This document shows positions 54,698 to 62,712 of a stretch of 64,000 nucleotides of DNA, in pieces. Under the pieces are notes generated by a model, which saw only the letters and a list, made by a program, of their open reading frames with translations, searched no databases and was not told the origin of the DNA. Made by a program: the position numbers and the translations under genes. The stretch is from Hymenobacter gummosus (GTDB lineage: Bacteria > Bacteroidota > Bacteroidia > Cytophagales > Hymenobacteraceae), in assembly GCF_003970915.1 (NCBI RefSeq), contig NZ_RXOF01000008.1, forward strand, positions 124,001-188,000, given 5' to 3'. Every line of letters begins with the position of its first letter. Position 1 is the stretch's first letter.

Positions 54698-57076
54698 ATG
54701 GAACAACGCGTCAATGCCTCCGATGAACTCGACCTGCACCTGCTCTTTTTCAAGCTGCGGGCCCGCTGGCCGCTGTTTCTGGTCAGCCTCGTGCTGGCCG
54801 GCGCCGCAGCCTGGCTGTATCTGCAGACCAAGGCGCCGGTGTACGACTTCCGGGCCACCATGCTGCTGGGCAACCAGAGCTCCGGCTCGAAGCGGGCCCA
54901 GGAGCTGCTGAACCTGCTGGAAGTCAAGGACCGGGGCATCAAGCTGGAGGACGAGGTGGGGCTGATCAGCTCGGCCGGCATGGTGCGCCAGGCCGTGCAG
55001 CGCCTGCCCGAGTTCCAGGTCAGCTACTACGCCGCGCCGGCTAACTGGCTCAATAAGCTGCGCCTGCTGCAAATCCGGGAGCGGCCGGCCGGCTCGGTGC
55101 CCTTCCGCATCGTGCCCGACCTGGCGGCCGCCCAGCTCAGCGGGGTGCGGGTGCAGGTGCAGCCCCTGGCCGGCGGCCGCTACCGCGTGACGGCCAAGGC
55201 CAAGCAGGGCCAGCTCACCAGTCTGCCCACCGGCGAACTGGTGCGCGAGGTGCTGGGCGTAGACGTGGACCAGACCGTGCAGGCCGGGCAGCCCCTGCAA
55301 CACCCGCTGCTCAGCCTCACCATCCAGCCCGAGCCCGGCGTGCCGGCCGACCCCAAGGAGCGGTACTACTTCGTGCTCAACGACCTGGGCAGCGTGGCCG
55401 GCGACTACCAGGGCCGTTTGCAGGTCCGTTCGGTCGACCACGAGTCGCGCATCATCGAGCTGACGACCAAGGGCACGGTGCCGGCCAAGGAAAAGCAGTT
55501 TCTGGACACCTTGATGAGCGTGTTCATTGCCGAGGACCTGCGCGAGAAAAACCTGACCGGCCAGAAAACGGTGGCCTTCCTCGACTCGGAAATCAAGAAG
55601 CTTAGCCAGGCCCGGCAGCAGTCGGCCGCGGCGCTGAGCACCTTCCGCGCCACCCGCGGGGTGGTCGACGTGAATGCGCAGTCGTCGGCGGGCATTCAGC
55701 AGGCCGCCGGCCTGGAGCTGGAGCGCAGCCGCCTGACCTCGCAGCGCAGCTACTACCAGAACCTGCTCGGGCAGCTCCGCGCCGACCACGCGGTGACGGC
55801 CGCCGCCGCCGCCGGGGTGCAGGACGGGGTGCTCAGCTCCCTGATTCTGCAGCTGGCCGACCTCTCGAACCAGAAAGCCGGCCTCGTGGTGAATGCCAGC
55901 GTGAACAACCCGCTGGTGACGGTGCTCGATGAACGCATCAAGACCACCAAAGCCTCGCTGGAGCAGAACCTGAGCAGCATGATCCGCAACATGGACATTC
56001 AGCTGGCCGACATGGGCGGGCAGCTGGGCCGGGTGCGGGCCGACATGAGCCGCATGCCCGAAAACGAGCGGGAGCTGGCCGTGCTCAAGGGCAAGTCGGA
56101 CTTCAACGACAAGAATTACAACTTCCTGGTGGAAAAGCGGGCCGAAGCCGCCATTACGCTGGCTACCAACTCCACCGACAAGAAGGTTATCGACGCGGCG
56201 GCCATGAACGGTGACGGGCCTTCGGCGCCCAAGCCCATGTTTGTGGGCCTGATGGCCGTGCTGGCCGGCCTGCTCGGGCCGCTGGGCCTGGCCCTGCTGC
56301 TCGACAAGGCCAACCGCCGCATCCAGAGCAAGGAAGACCTGGTGCGGGTGACGGACATTCCGATGCTGGGCGTGGTGGCCCACGGCTCCAAGGCCGAGCG
56401 CCAGGACATGCTGCGCAACCCCAAGGGCCCCATTGCCGAGTCGTTCCGCTCCATCCGGGTGAACCTGCAGTACCTCTCGGCCGGGCTGGATAAGAAGGTA
56501 CTGGGCGTCACGTCGTCGGTGCCGGGCGAGGGCAAAAGCTTCTGTGCCGTGAACCTGGCCGTGGAGCTGGCCCACTCGGGCCGCCGGGTGGCCCTGGTCG
56601 AAACCGATTTGCGCCGCCCGACCGTGGCCGGCTACTTCGATATGGACGCCGATGCGCCGGGGCTGGCCGCCTACCTCAGCAACCAGCAGCCCCTGGGCAT
56701 GTGCCTGCGGGCCACCTCGGTACCGAACCTGGATGTGCTCATCTGCGGCCCCATCCCGCCGAACCCCACCGAGCTGCTGGAAAGCCCGCGCATGGCCGGC
56801 CTGCTGGAGCAGTTGCGCCAGGAGTACGACTACGTGCTGCTCGACACCCCGCCGGTGGGCTACGTGTCGGAGTACTTCGTGCTCTTGTGCTACCTCGACG
56901 CCAACATCTACGTGGTGCGCCAGAACTACACCGACCGGTCGTACATCACGCAGATCAACGAGCTGTACGCCGAGGGCAAGATCAAGCACGTGTACATGGT
57001 CATCAACGACATGCACTTCAACAAAACCTACGAGTACCGCTACAAGAAGCAGGCTTACGCCTATGGCTACAGCTAG
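54698..57076 (+). CDS. Wzc-type chain-length regulator and tyrosine autokinase
   Basis: A 792-residue inner-membrane protein that sets polysaccharide chain length and works with the Wza-like channel. N-terminal Wzz domain with the first helix WPLFLVSLVLAGAAAWLYL; long periplasmic coiled coil (about 290-470); second helix MFVGLMAVLAGLLGPLGLALL. The C-terminal BY-kinase has Walker A SSVPGEGKSF (Lys613), Walker A' VETDLRRPT and Walker B YVLLDTPPV. The last 15 residues, YEYRYKKQAYAYGYS, carry a six-Tyr autophosphorylation cluster. No separate phosphatase gene is seen in this window. Confidence 0.96.
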   Translation: MEQRVNASDELDLHLLFFKLRARWPLFLVSLVLAGAAAWLYLQTKAPVYDFRATMLLGNQSSGSKRAQELLNLLEVKDRGIKLEDEVGLISSAGMVRQAVQRLPEFQVSYYAAPANWLNKLRLLQIRERPAGSVPFRIVPDLAAAQLSGVRVQVQPLAGGRYRVTAKAKQGQLTSLPTGELVREVLGVDVDQTVQAGQPLQHPLLSLTIQPEPGVPADPKERYYFVLNDLGSVAGDYQGRLQVRSVDHESRIIELTTKGTVPAKEKQFLDTLMSVFIAEDLREKNLTGQKTVAFLDSEIKKLSQARQQSAAALSTFRATRGVVDVNAQSSAGIQQAAGLELERSRLTSQRSYYQNLLGQLRADHAVTAAAAAGVQDGVLSSLILQLADLSNQKAGLVVNASVNNPLVTVLDERIKTTKASLEQNLSSMIRNMDIQLADMGGQLGRVRADMSRMPENERELAVLKGKSDFNDKNYNFLVEKRAEAAITLATNSTDKKVIDAAAMNGDGPSAPKPMFVGLMAVLAGLLGPLGLALLLDKANRRIQSKEDLVRVTDIPMLGVVAHGSKAERQDMLRNPKGPIAESFRSIRVNLQYLSAGLDKKVLGVTSSVPGEGKSFCAVNLAVELAHSGRRVALVETDLRRPTVAGYFDMDADAPGLAAYLSNQQPLGMCLRATSVPNLDVLICGPIPPNPTELLESPRMAGLLEQLRQEYDYVLLDTPPVGYVSEYFVLLCYLDANIYVVRQNYTDRSYITQINELYAEGKIKHVYMVINDMHFNKTYEYRYKKQAYAYGYS

Positions 57077-57326
57077 GCCGACGTACCCCGCCGCACTCGC
57101 TCGGCTACTGCCGAGTGCGGCCTACGTGGCTCGGCTGTGCCGAGCACCCGCCCGCGCCATTGGCACGACGATACCCCCACGGCGCGGACGGATTCGGGGC
57201 ACAGCCCCTCAGGCGTAGTCGTCACGCGGCATAGCCGCGCGACTGCGCCGCCAGGATTACCACTCGCTCCCACATCCCGCCCTACCTCCCACCGCGCCGC
57301 TTCCTCCACCTTTTCTCCATGCGCGT
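57077..57326. other. Structured 250-base spacer with a row of hairpins
   Basis: The spacer contains, in order: CCGCACTCG...CGAGTGCGG (57091-57120, 9 bp); GCTCGGC-TGT-GCCGAGC (57129-57145, 7 bp); GGGGC-ACA-GCCCC (57196-57208); CGCGGC-ATA-GCCGCG (57225-57239), the last nested in GGCGTAGTCG...CGACTGCGCC (57212-57249, one mismatch). Three have GC clamps and three-base loops. It lies between the kinase and flippase genes within the operon. It may slow transcription, protect mRNA or be a composite of repeats. No gene seen. Confidence 0.7.
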
Positions 57327-58895
57327 ATGGCTACCTCTACCGCCGAGGCTCCGCCCCAGAGCCTTACCGCCGCTGCCGTCCAGGGCGTGAAATGGACGAC
57401 CGCGGCCACGCTGACGACCTCCGTGCTGCAGGTCGGCTACACGGCCGTAATGGCGCGGCTGCTTTCCCCCGAGGCCTTCGGGCTGGTGGCGCTGGCGGGC
57501 ATTCTGCTGCGCTTCGGCACCTACTTCGCCCAGATGGGCATGGAGCAGGCCATCATTCAGAAGGCCGAGCTGACCGAGCACGACGTGCGCGCCGCCTTCA
57601 CCTCCTCGGTGGGGCTGAGCGTGCTGTTTGGCGGCCTGCTGGTGGGGCTGGCCCCGCTGGGCGGGCAGCTGCTGGAGCAGCCGGCGGTGGTGCCGGTGGT
57701 GCGGGCCCTGGCCGCGGGGCTGCTGTTTACGGGGCTGTTTGCCACCGCCATTAGTTTGCTGCGCCGGCAGATGCGCTTCCGCACGCTGGCGCTGGTGGAA
57801 GTCACGGCGTTTCTGGTGGGCTACGCGGGCGTGGGCATCGTGCTGGCCTGGCGCGGGTACGGGGTGTGGAGCCTGGTGGGCGCCCAGCTGGCCCAGGCCG
57901 CCGTGCTGATGGTGCTGGCCTACGGGTCTACGCGCCACGCGGTGAAGCCCTTGTTTCACTGGCCTACCTACAAGCCGCTGGTGCATTACGGCGGCTGGTC
58001 GTCGGTTATCAGCTTCTGCGAGTACATGACCGGGGAGCTGGACAAGCTCAGCATCAGCCGCTTGTGGGGCGCCGCCGCCGTGGGGCTGTATTCCCGGGCC
58101 TGGATGCTTATCGGGCTGCCCATCTACACCCTTTCCTCCAGCGTGGCGCGGGTGGCTTTGCCCTCGTTCAGCCAGGTGCAGCACGACCGGCCCCGGCTGC
58201 GCGCGGCCTACCTGCGCAGCCTGGTGCTCATCGGCAGCGTGATTCCGCCGCTGTGCCTGGGCGCGGCCGCCGCCGCCCCGGAAATCGTGCGCGTCATGCT
58301 CGGCGACAAGTGGCTGGAGGCCGTGCCGGTGTTTCGGCTGGTGTGCGGGGTGTTTGCCCTGAGCATGATGAACATGTTTGCCGCCACCGTGGCCGACGCC
58401 ACCGCCACGCTCACCCGCAAATTCTGGCTGACGCTGGCCCACGCCGGGGCGCTGCTGGGACTGTTCGCGCTGCTGCGCGGCTTCGGACTGATTGGCGTAG
58501 CGGCGGGCGTGCTGCTGGGCGAGCTACTGCGCACCGTGTTCTACATCCTGCTCATGCGCCGCGTGCTCGACGTGGCGCCAATCAAAGTGTTGGCCTGCTA
58601 CGGGCCGGCCCTGGTGCTGAGCCTGGGCGTGGCCAGCAGCATAGCCGCGGTGGCCTGGCTGGGGCACGAGGCCGGCTGGCCGCTGCCGCTGGCCTTCGGG
58701 GCCGAGGTGCTGGCCGGGGCGGTGAGCCTGGCGGGGCTGGCCGTGCTGCTGCCGCTGCGGCAGCTGCAGCTGGAAGTGGCCCAGCACCTGGGTCATTTGG
58801 CGGTGCCGGGCACGGCCGGGCTGCAGAGCTGGCTGCGGCGCCACGCCGGGCGGGTGTCGGTATCGGAATCCACGGCTAGCGTGCTGGTGCCATGA
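57327..58895 (+). CDS. Polysaccharide flippase (MOP superfamily, WzxC-like)
   Basis: A 522-residue protein with about 14 membrane helices. The N-terminus VQGVKWTTAATLTTSVLQVGYTAVMARLLSPEAFG is typical of lipopolysaccharide biosynthesis flippases such as WzxC. SISRLWGAAAVGLYSRAW is a well-kept segment. It moves undecaprenyl-linked repeat units across the inner membrane. ATG 57327 begins the first helix region. The stop overlaps the next start (ATGA). Confidence 0.94.
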   Translation: MATSTAEAPPQSLTAAAVQGVKWTTAATLTTSVLQVGYTAVMARLLSPEAFGLVALAGILLRFGTYFAQMGMEQAIIQKAELTEHDVRAAFTSSVGLSVLFGGLLVGLAPLGGQLLEQPAVVPVVRALAAGLLFTGLFATAISLLRRQMRFRTLALVEVTAFLVGYAGVGIVLAWRGYGVWSLVGAQLAQAAVLMVLAYGSTRHAVKPLFHWPTYKPLVHYGGWSSVISFCEYMTGELDKLSISRLWGAAAVGLYSRAWMLIGLPIYTLSSSVARVALPSFSQVQHDRPRLRAAYLRSLVLIGSVIPPLCLGAAAAAPEIVRVMLGDKWLEAVPVFRLVCGVFALSMMNMFAATVADATATLTRKFWLTLAHAGALLGLFALLRGFGLIGVAAGVLLGELLRTVFYILLMRRVLDVAPIKVLACYGPALVLSLGVASSIAAVAWLGHEAGWPLPLAFGAEVLAGAVSLAGLAVLLPLRQLQLEVAQHLGHLAVPGTAGLQSWLRRHAGRVSVSESTASVLVP

Positions 58896-60190
58896 AAATC
58901 CACCTCCGCTTCCTGCTGCTGACGGCCATCGTGCTGGTGCTGCTTTCCGACCGCGCCTTTACGCAGTTTGCCTTCGAGCGCGACGACGACCCGCTGCTGG
59001 GCAAGTACCAGTACCTGCTGGTGGGCCTGGGCCTGGCCGGCGGCCTGTTCTACTTCCGCACGATGGAGCCGCTGATGCGCACCTGGTTTCTGGTGCTGTT
59101 GGGCTGCCTGGGCGGGCTGGCGCTGGAATCCTACCACGGCTGGGGCAGCTGGGCGGTGTACCCGCACGTGTTCAGCAAGCTCACCGTGCTGCTGCCCCTG
59201 TTTGCGGTGTACGGCTACTACCGCCGGCGCGGGCTGCCGCCGCTGCCGCTGCTGGTGCGCCTGATTCTGCTCGGGCTGGCCATCAACCTCGCCTTCTTCA
59301 ACCAGGACGCCCTCTCGCTCAGCGCCTTTCTCGACAACGAGCGGGGCTTCTCCGTCACGTCGGCTTACCTGCTGCTGCCCTGCGCCATGCTGGCCCTGAA
59401 CTGGTACCTGAGCCGGGGCAACTGGCTGTGGCTGCTCACTTTCCTGGGCTGCGTGGGCCTGATCATCTTCCTGCAGCACCGCACCGTCTGGATTGCCACC
59501 GCCGTGGCCCTGGTGCTCAACCTGCTGCTGATCTGGCGCAAGGTGCCCGGCATCCGCCTCTCGCTGCACCGCCTGGGGCCGCTGGTGCTGGTGCCCGTGC
59601 TGGCCCTCTCGACGGGCGGGCTGGCGGCGGCGCTGGAAAACCCCAACGTGGTGAAGAAGCTGGTGCAGAGCATCGAGGACATTCAGAACCCCACCAAGCA
59701 GGGCACCGGCAGCTGGCGCATGCAGCAGGTGGAGTCGTACACGCCCTTCGTGCAGGAGCGGCCCCTGCTGGGCTGGCGGCTGGATGGCTTCGAGCTGCCG
59801 GTGCAGTTCTACAGCCTCGACACCGACGCGCCAGTGTGGGAAAACGGCACTGGCCACCACTTCCACAGCTTCTACCTCGACCGGCTCTTCTACTTCGGCC
59901 TGGCCGGGGTGCTGCTGGTGCTGCTGGTGCCCCTCATCGTGGCCGGCCGCCGGCTGCTGAACCCGGCCCCCTTCACTCCCGAAACCGCCGCCCTGCTGGC
60001 CTACGCCGGCAGCGCCGTCACCTACGGCATTTCCTACGACTGGCCCGTGTACCTCTACGGGATGCTGGGCCTGGTGCTGGCTGCCATTACCCAGCCGGCT
60101 GCGCTACCCGCGGCGGCGCCCGCCCCCCGGCGCCGCGCTGAACCACTTGCTCCGCCTCAACCTCACTTGCTGCGTCATGTACCTGCCTGA
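58892..60190 (+). CDS. O-antigen ligase/polymerase-like membrane protein
   Basis: A 432-residue protein with around 11 helices and a large periplasmic loop near residues 220-330 containing GTGSWRMQQVESYTPFVQERPLLGW, the pattern seen in O-antigen ligases (WaaL/RfaL) and Wzy polymerases. In this operon it most likely polymerises repeat units or attaches polymer. It overlaps the flippase stop by four bases and its end overlaps the next gene by 14. The tail after residue 410 is basic and proline-rich. Confidence 0.88.
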   Translation: MKIHLRFLLLTAIVLVLLSDRAFTQFAFERDDDPLLGKYQYLLVGLGLAGGLFYFRTMEPLMRTWFLVLLGCLGGLALESYHGWGSWAVYPHVFSKLTVLLPLFAVYGYYRRRGLPPLPLLVRLILLGLAINLAFFNQDALSLSAFLDNERGFSVTSAYLLLPCAMLALNWYLSRGNWLWLLTFLGCVGLIIFLQHRTVWIATAVALVLNLLLIWRKVPGIRLSLHRLGPLVLVPVLALSTGGLAAALENPNVVKKLVQSIEDIQNPTKQGTGSWRMQQVESYTPFVQERPLLGWRLDGFELPVQFYSLDTDAPVWENGTGHHFHSFYLDRLFYFGLAGVLLVLLVPLIVAGRRLLNPAPFTPETAALLAYAGSAVTYGISYDWPVYLYGMLGLVLAAITQPAALPAAAPAPRRRAEPLAPPQPHLLRHVPA

Positions 60191-61454
60191 TACCGACACC
60201 CTGCCGCTGCGCCCGCCCCGGGCCGCGCAGACGCCGGCGTCGCCCCCCTTGGCCCCGGCCCGCCCGCTGCGCGTGCTGTGGCTGGCGCCCTACCCCTACT
60301 CCTACACGCCCACCACGCACCCGGTGCCGTGGGTGGTATCCTTGGCCCAGCGCCTCGCCGCCCGGCCCGCCGAGGTCGATTTGACCATCGTGAACTGGGA
60401 AGAAACCCTGCGCACCGACGAGGAGCACTACGAGCAGGACGGCCTGCACTTCGTGTTCCTGCGCACGCCCCGCACCCGCCACGACATCCTCACGCTCTAC
60501 CGCTGGCGCGTGGCCGTGGTGGCCCGCTGGCTGCGCCGCCACTACCGGCACTACGACGTGATTCACCTGCACGGCTCGGAGCTGCAGCTGCCCGCCGTGG
60601 TGGCCGGCCTGCCCACCGATGAAGTGCCGGTGGTGCTGTCGGTGCAGGGCATCGTATCGGAGTGCGTGAAGTACGTGCCCGAGCTGTCGTGGTACAAGGC
60701 CCTGTGGACGCTGGCCGGCTTCTACGAGCGGCGCTACCTGCCCCACATTCAGCACTTTCTCTGCCGCACCCACTGGGACTCGGCCCACATGCAGCGCCTC
60801 AGCCCCGGCGCCCGGATTCACCACAACTGGGAGATGCTGCGGCCCGAGTTCTACGCCGCCACCCGGCAGCCCCTGCCCCAGCCCGACGTGGCCCGGAACC
60901 CGCAGATTCTCTTCGTGGGCGGGCACCAGGTGATGAAAGGCTTCCGCGAAGCCCTGGCCACCTACGCCCGCCTGCGCCCCGAAATGCCGGGTTTGCAGCT
61001 CATCGTGGCCGGCCACGTGGGCGCGCGGGAGTGGGCCGAGGAAAGCCGGCGCGCCGGCCTCCTCGACCTGGGCCCCGACGACGTGCAGTGCGTGGGCAAC
61101 CTCTCGGCGGCTGAGCTGGTGGGCTGGATGCGGCGCTGCTTCTGCCTGCTGCACCCCTCCTACATCGACAACAGCCCCAACAGCGTGTGCGAGGCCCAGA
61201 TGGCCGGCCTGGCCGTGGTGGCCTCCGACGTGGGCGGCGTCAGCTCCCTGGTGCGCGACGACGAAACCGGCCTGCTCAGCTCCCTGCAGCCCGAGCAGCT
61301 GGCCGCGCGCGTCCGCCGCCTCTACCACGATGCCCCGCTGCGCCGCCGCCTCACCATTGCCGCCCAGGCCAAAGCCCTGCGCCGCCACCACCCCGACACC
61401 ATCGTGCAGCGCACCGTGGACTTGTACCGCCTGCTGAGCCAGGGCGCGGGCTAG
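60177..61454 (+). CDS. GT4-family glycosyltransferase
   Basis: A 425-residue GT-B enzyme. N-terminal domain: LRVLWLAPYPYSYTPTTHP, with DVIHLHGSELQLP. C-terminal donor-binding domain: ILFVGGHQVMKGFREAL, PSYIDNSPNSVCEAQMAGLAVVASDVGG carrying the E-x7-E region. It transfers a sugar from a nucleotide donor to a lipid-linked acceptor, at the cytoplasmic face. ATG 60177 is chosen; an upstream in-frame start at 60147 would add ten residues inside the previous gene. Followed by a repeat-filled spacer. Confidence 0.94.
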   Translation: MYLPDTDTLPLRPPRAAQTPASPPLAPARPLRVLWLAPYPYSYTPTTHPVPWVVSLAQRLAARPAEVDLTIVNWEETLRTDEEHYEQDGLHFVFLRTPRTRHDILTLYRWRVAVVARWLRRHYRHYDVIHLHGSELQLPAVVAGLPTDEVPVVLSVQGIVSECVKYVPELSWYKALWTLAGFYERRYLPHIQHFLCRTHWDSAHMQRLSPGARIHHNWEMLRPEFYAATRQPLPQPDVARNPQILFVGGHQVMKGFREALATYARLRPEMPGLQLIVAGHVGAREWAEESRRAGLLDLGPDDVQCVGNLSAAELVGWMRRCFCLLHPSYIDNSPNSVCEAQMAGLAVVASDVGGVSSLVRDDETGLLSSLQPEQLAARVRRLYHDAPLRRRLTIAAQAKALRRHHPDTIVQRTVDLYRLLSQGAG

Positions 61455-61468
61455 AATAGAAAATCGGC

Positions 61469-61598
61469 TGTCATCCTGAGGCGCAGCCGAAGGACCTTCC
61501 TCCCACCCCGCACCGCCGCTGATGCCAACGCTCTGACGCCGCCCGTGCGGACGTGGTAAGCTCTTTCGGCTGCGCCGTACGCCAGATGAAGGATAACA
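61469..61598. repeat. Dispersed repeat, copy 3, forming a spacer palindrome
   Basis: Left arm 61469-61494 and right arm 61565-61598. GGCGCAGCCGAA (61480-61491) and TTCGGCTGCGCC (61565-61576) pair perfectly, and the outer TGTCATCCT (61469-61477) and AGGATAACA (61590-61598) pair at 8 of 9. The left half (61469-61515) shares blocks with the repeat at 44905-44951. It fills most of the 172-base gap between two glycosyltransferase genes. Confidence 0.8.
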
Positions 61599-61626
61599 GA
61601 AAGCAACACAACTACCCCTCCACCCC

Positions 61627-62712
61627 ATGACCACCACACCTACTCCTGACGACCTTTACCAGACGCCGGTGCTGCTGCTGGTGTTCAACCGCCCCGATAC
61701 CACGCGGCAGGTGCTGGCGGCCCTGCGCCGGCTGCGCCCCGCCCGCCTGTACGTGGCCGCCGACGGCCCCCGCGCCCACCGCCCCGCCGACGCCGCGCTC
61801 TGCCAGCAGGTGCGCGAGCTGGTGCTGGCCGGCGTCGACTGGCCCTGCGAGCTGCGCACCCGCTTCAGCGAGGTAAACCTGAACTGCGGCCTGGGCCCGG
61901 CCACCGCCATCAGCTGGTTTTTCGGCCACGAGTCGGAGGGCATCATCCTCGAAGACGACTGCCTGCCCACGCCGGCCTTTTTCCGCTTCTGCGCGGAAAT
62001 GCTCAGCCGCTACCGCCACGATACCCGCGTGCTGCACGTGGGCGGCAACAACTTCAGCCGCGAGGCCCAGCGCCCCCAGCCCGCCGGCGCCGACTCCTAC
62101 TACTTCTCCGGGCAAGTCAACAGCTGGGGCTGGGCCACCTGGCGCCGCGCCTGGCACCTGTTCGACTTCCACCTGGGCCTGTGGCCCGAGCTGGAGCGCC
62201 GCGGGCAGCTGCGGCAGCTCTACCCCTCGGCCCTGGAACGGCGCTACTGGCTGCCCAAATTCCGCGCCCTGCACACCGCCCCCACCCCACCCGATATCTG
62301 GGACTACCAGTGGCACTTCGCCGTGGCCGCCCACGCCGGCCTGTGCATCGTGCCGGCCGTAAACCTGGTGCGCAACATCGGCTTCGGCCAGGACGCCACC
62401 CACACCCTGCACGCCGGCGACTCCTTCGCCGACGTGCCCACCGCCGAGCTGCGCTGGCCCCTGCAGCACCCGCCCACCGTGCTGCGCGACCGGCCCCGCG
62501 ACCGGCAGCGCTTCCGTGAGTTTATGCTCGGGCGCGTGTGGGCCCTGCTGCAGCGCCTGCCCGCCCGCCTGCTGCCCGGGCGGCCCGCCACTCCGGCCGC
62601 CGCTGCCCTGCCCCAACCCAACCTTGCCACCGGTTCAGCGGCTCCGGCGCCCGGGCTGCCCAACGCCGCGCCCGCCGGGCTTTCCGCCACCATCAACCTC
62701 GCCCGCTCATGA
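61627..62712 (+). CDS. GT-A-type glycosyltransferase
   Basis: A 361-residue cytoplasmic enzyme. Start: TPVLLLVFNRPDTTRQVLAALRRL, the N-terminal GT-A beta-alpha unit; then GIILEDDCLPTPAFFRFCAEML, an acidic DxD-like metal/donor site; FSGQVNSWGWATWRRAW is a strongly conserved block in sugar-nucleotide transferases of this kind, which are often annotated by homology as hemolytic-protein-like. The last 70 residues are proline/alanine-rich and probably disordered. Stop overlaps the next ATG (ATGA). Confidence 0.9.
   Translation: MTTTPTPDDLYQTPVLLLVFNRPDTTRQVLAALRRLRPARLYVAADGPRAHRPADAALCQQVRELVLAGVDWPCELRTRFSEVNLNCGLGPATAISWFFGHESEGIILEDDCLPTPAFFRFCAEMLSRYRHDTRVLHVGGNNFSREAQRPQPAGADSYYFSGQVNSWGWATWRRAWHLFDFHLGLWPELERRGQLRQLYPSALERRYWLPKFRALHTAPTPPDIWDYQWHFAVAAHAGLCIVPAVNLVRNIGFGQDATHTLHAGDSFADVPTAELRWPLQHPPTVLRDRPRDRQRFREFMLGRVWALLQRLPARLLPGRPATPAAAALPQPNLATGSAAPAPGLPNAAPAGLSATINLARS

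Noticed and set aside
54509-57016. Very long antisense open frame (835 codons) opposite the tyrosine kinase gene
   Set aside because: High GC content removes stop codons from the antisense frame. The product is His/Gln/Gly-rich low-complexity sequence without domains, while the plus strand encodes a clear Wzc protein. The same holds for other long antisense frames (457-1944, 8245-9570, 27916-29358, 48971-51115, 60087-61637).
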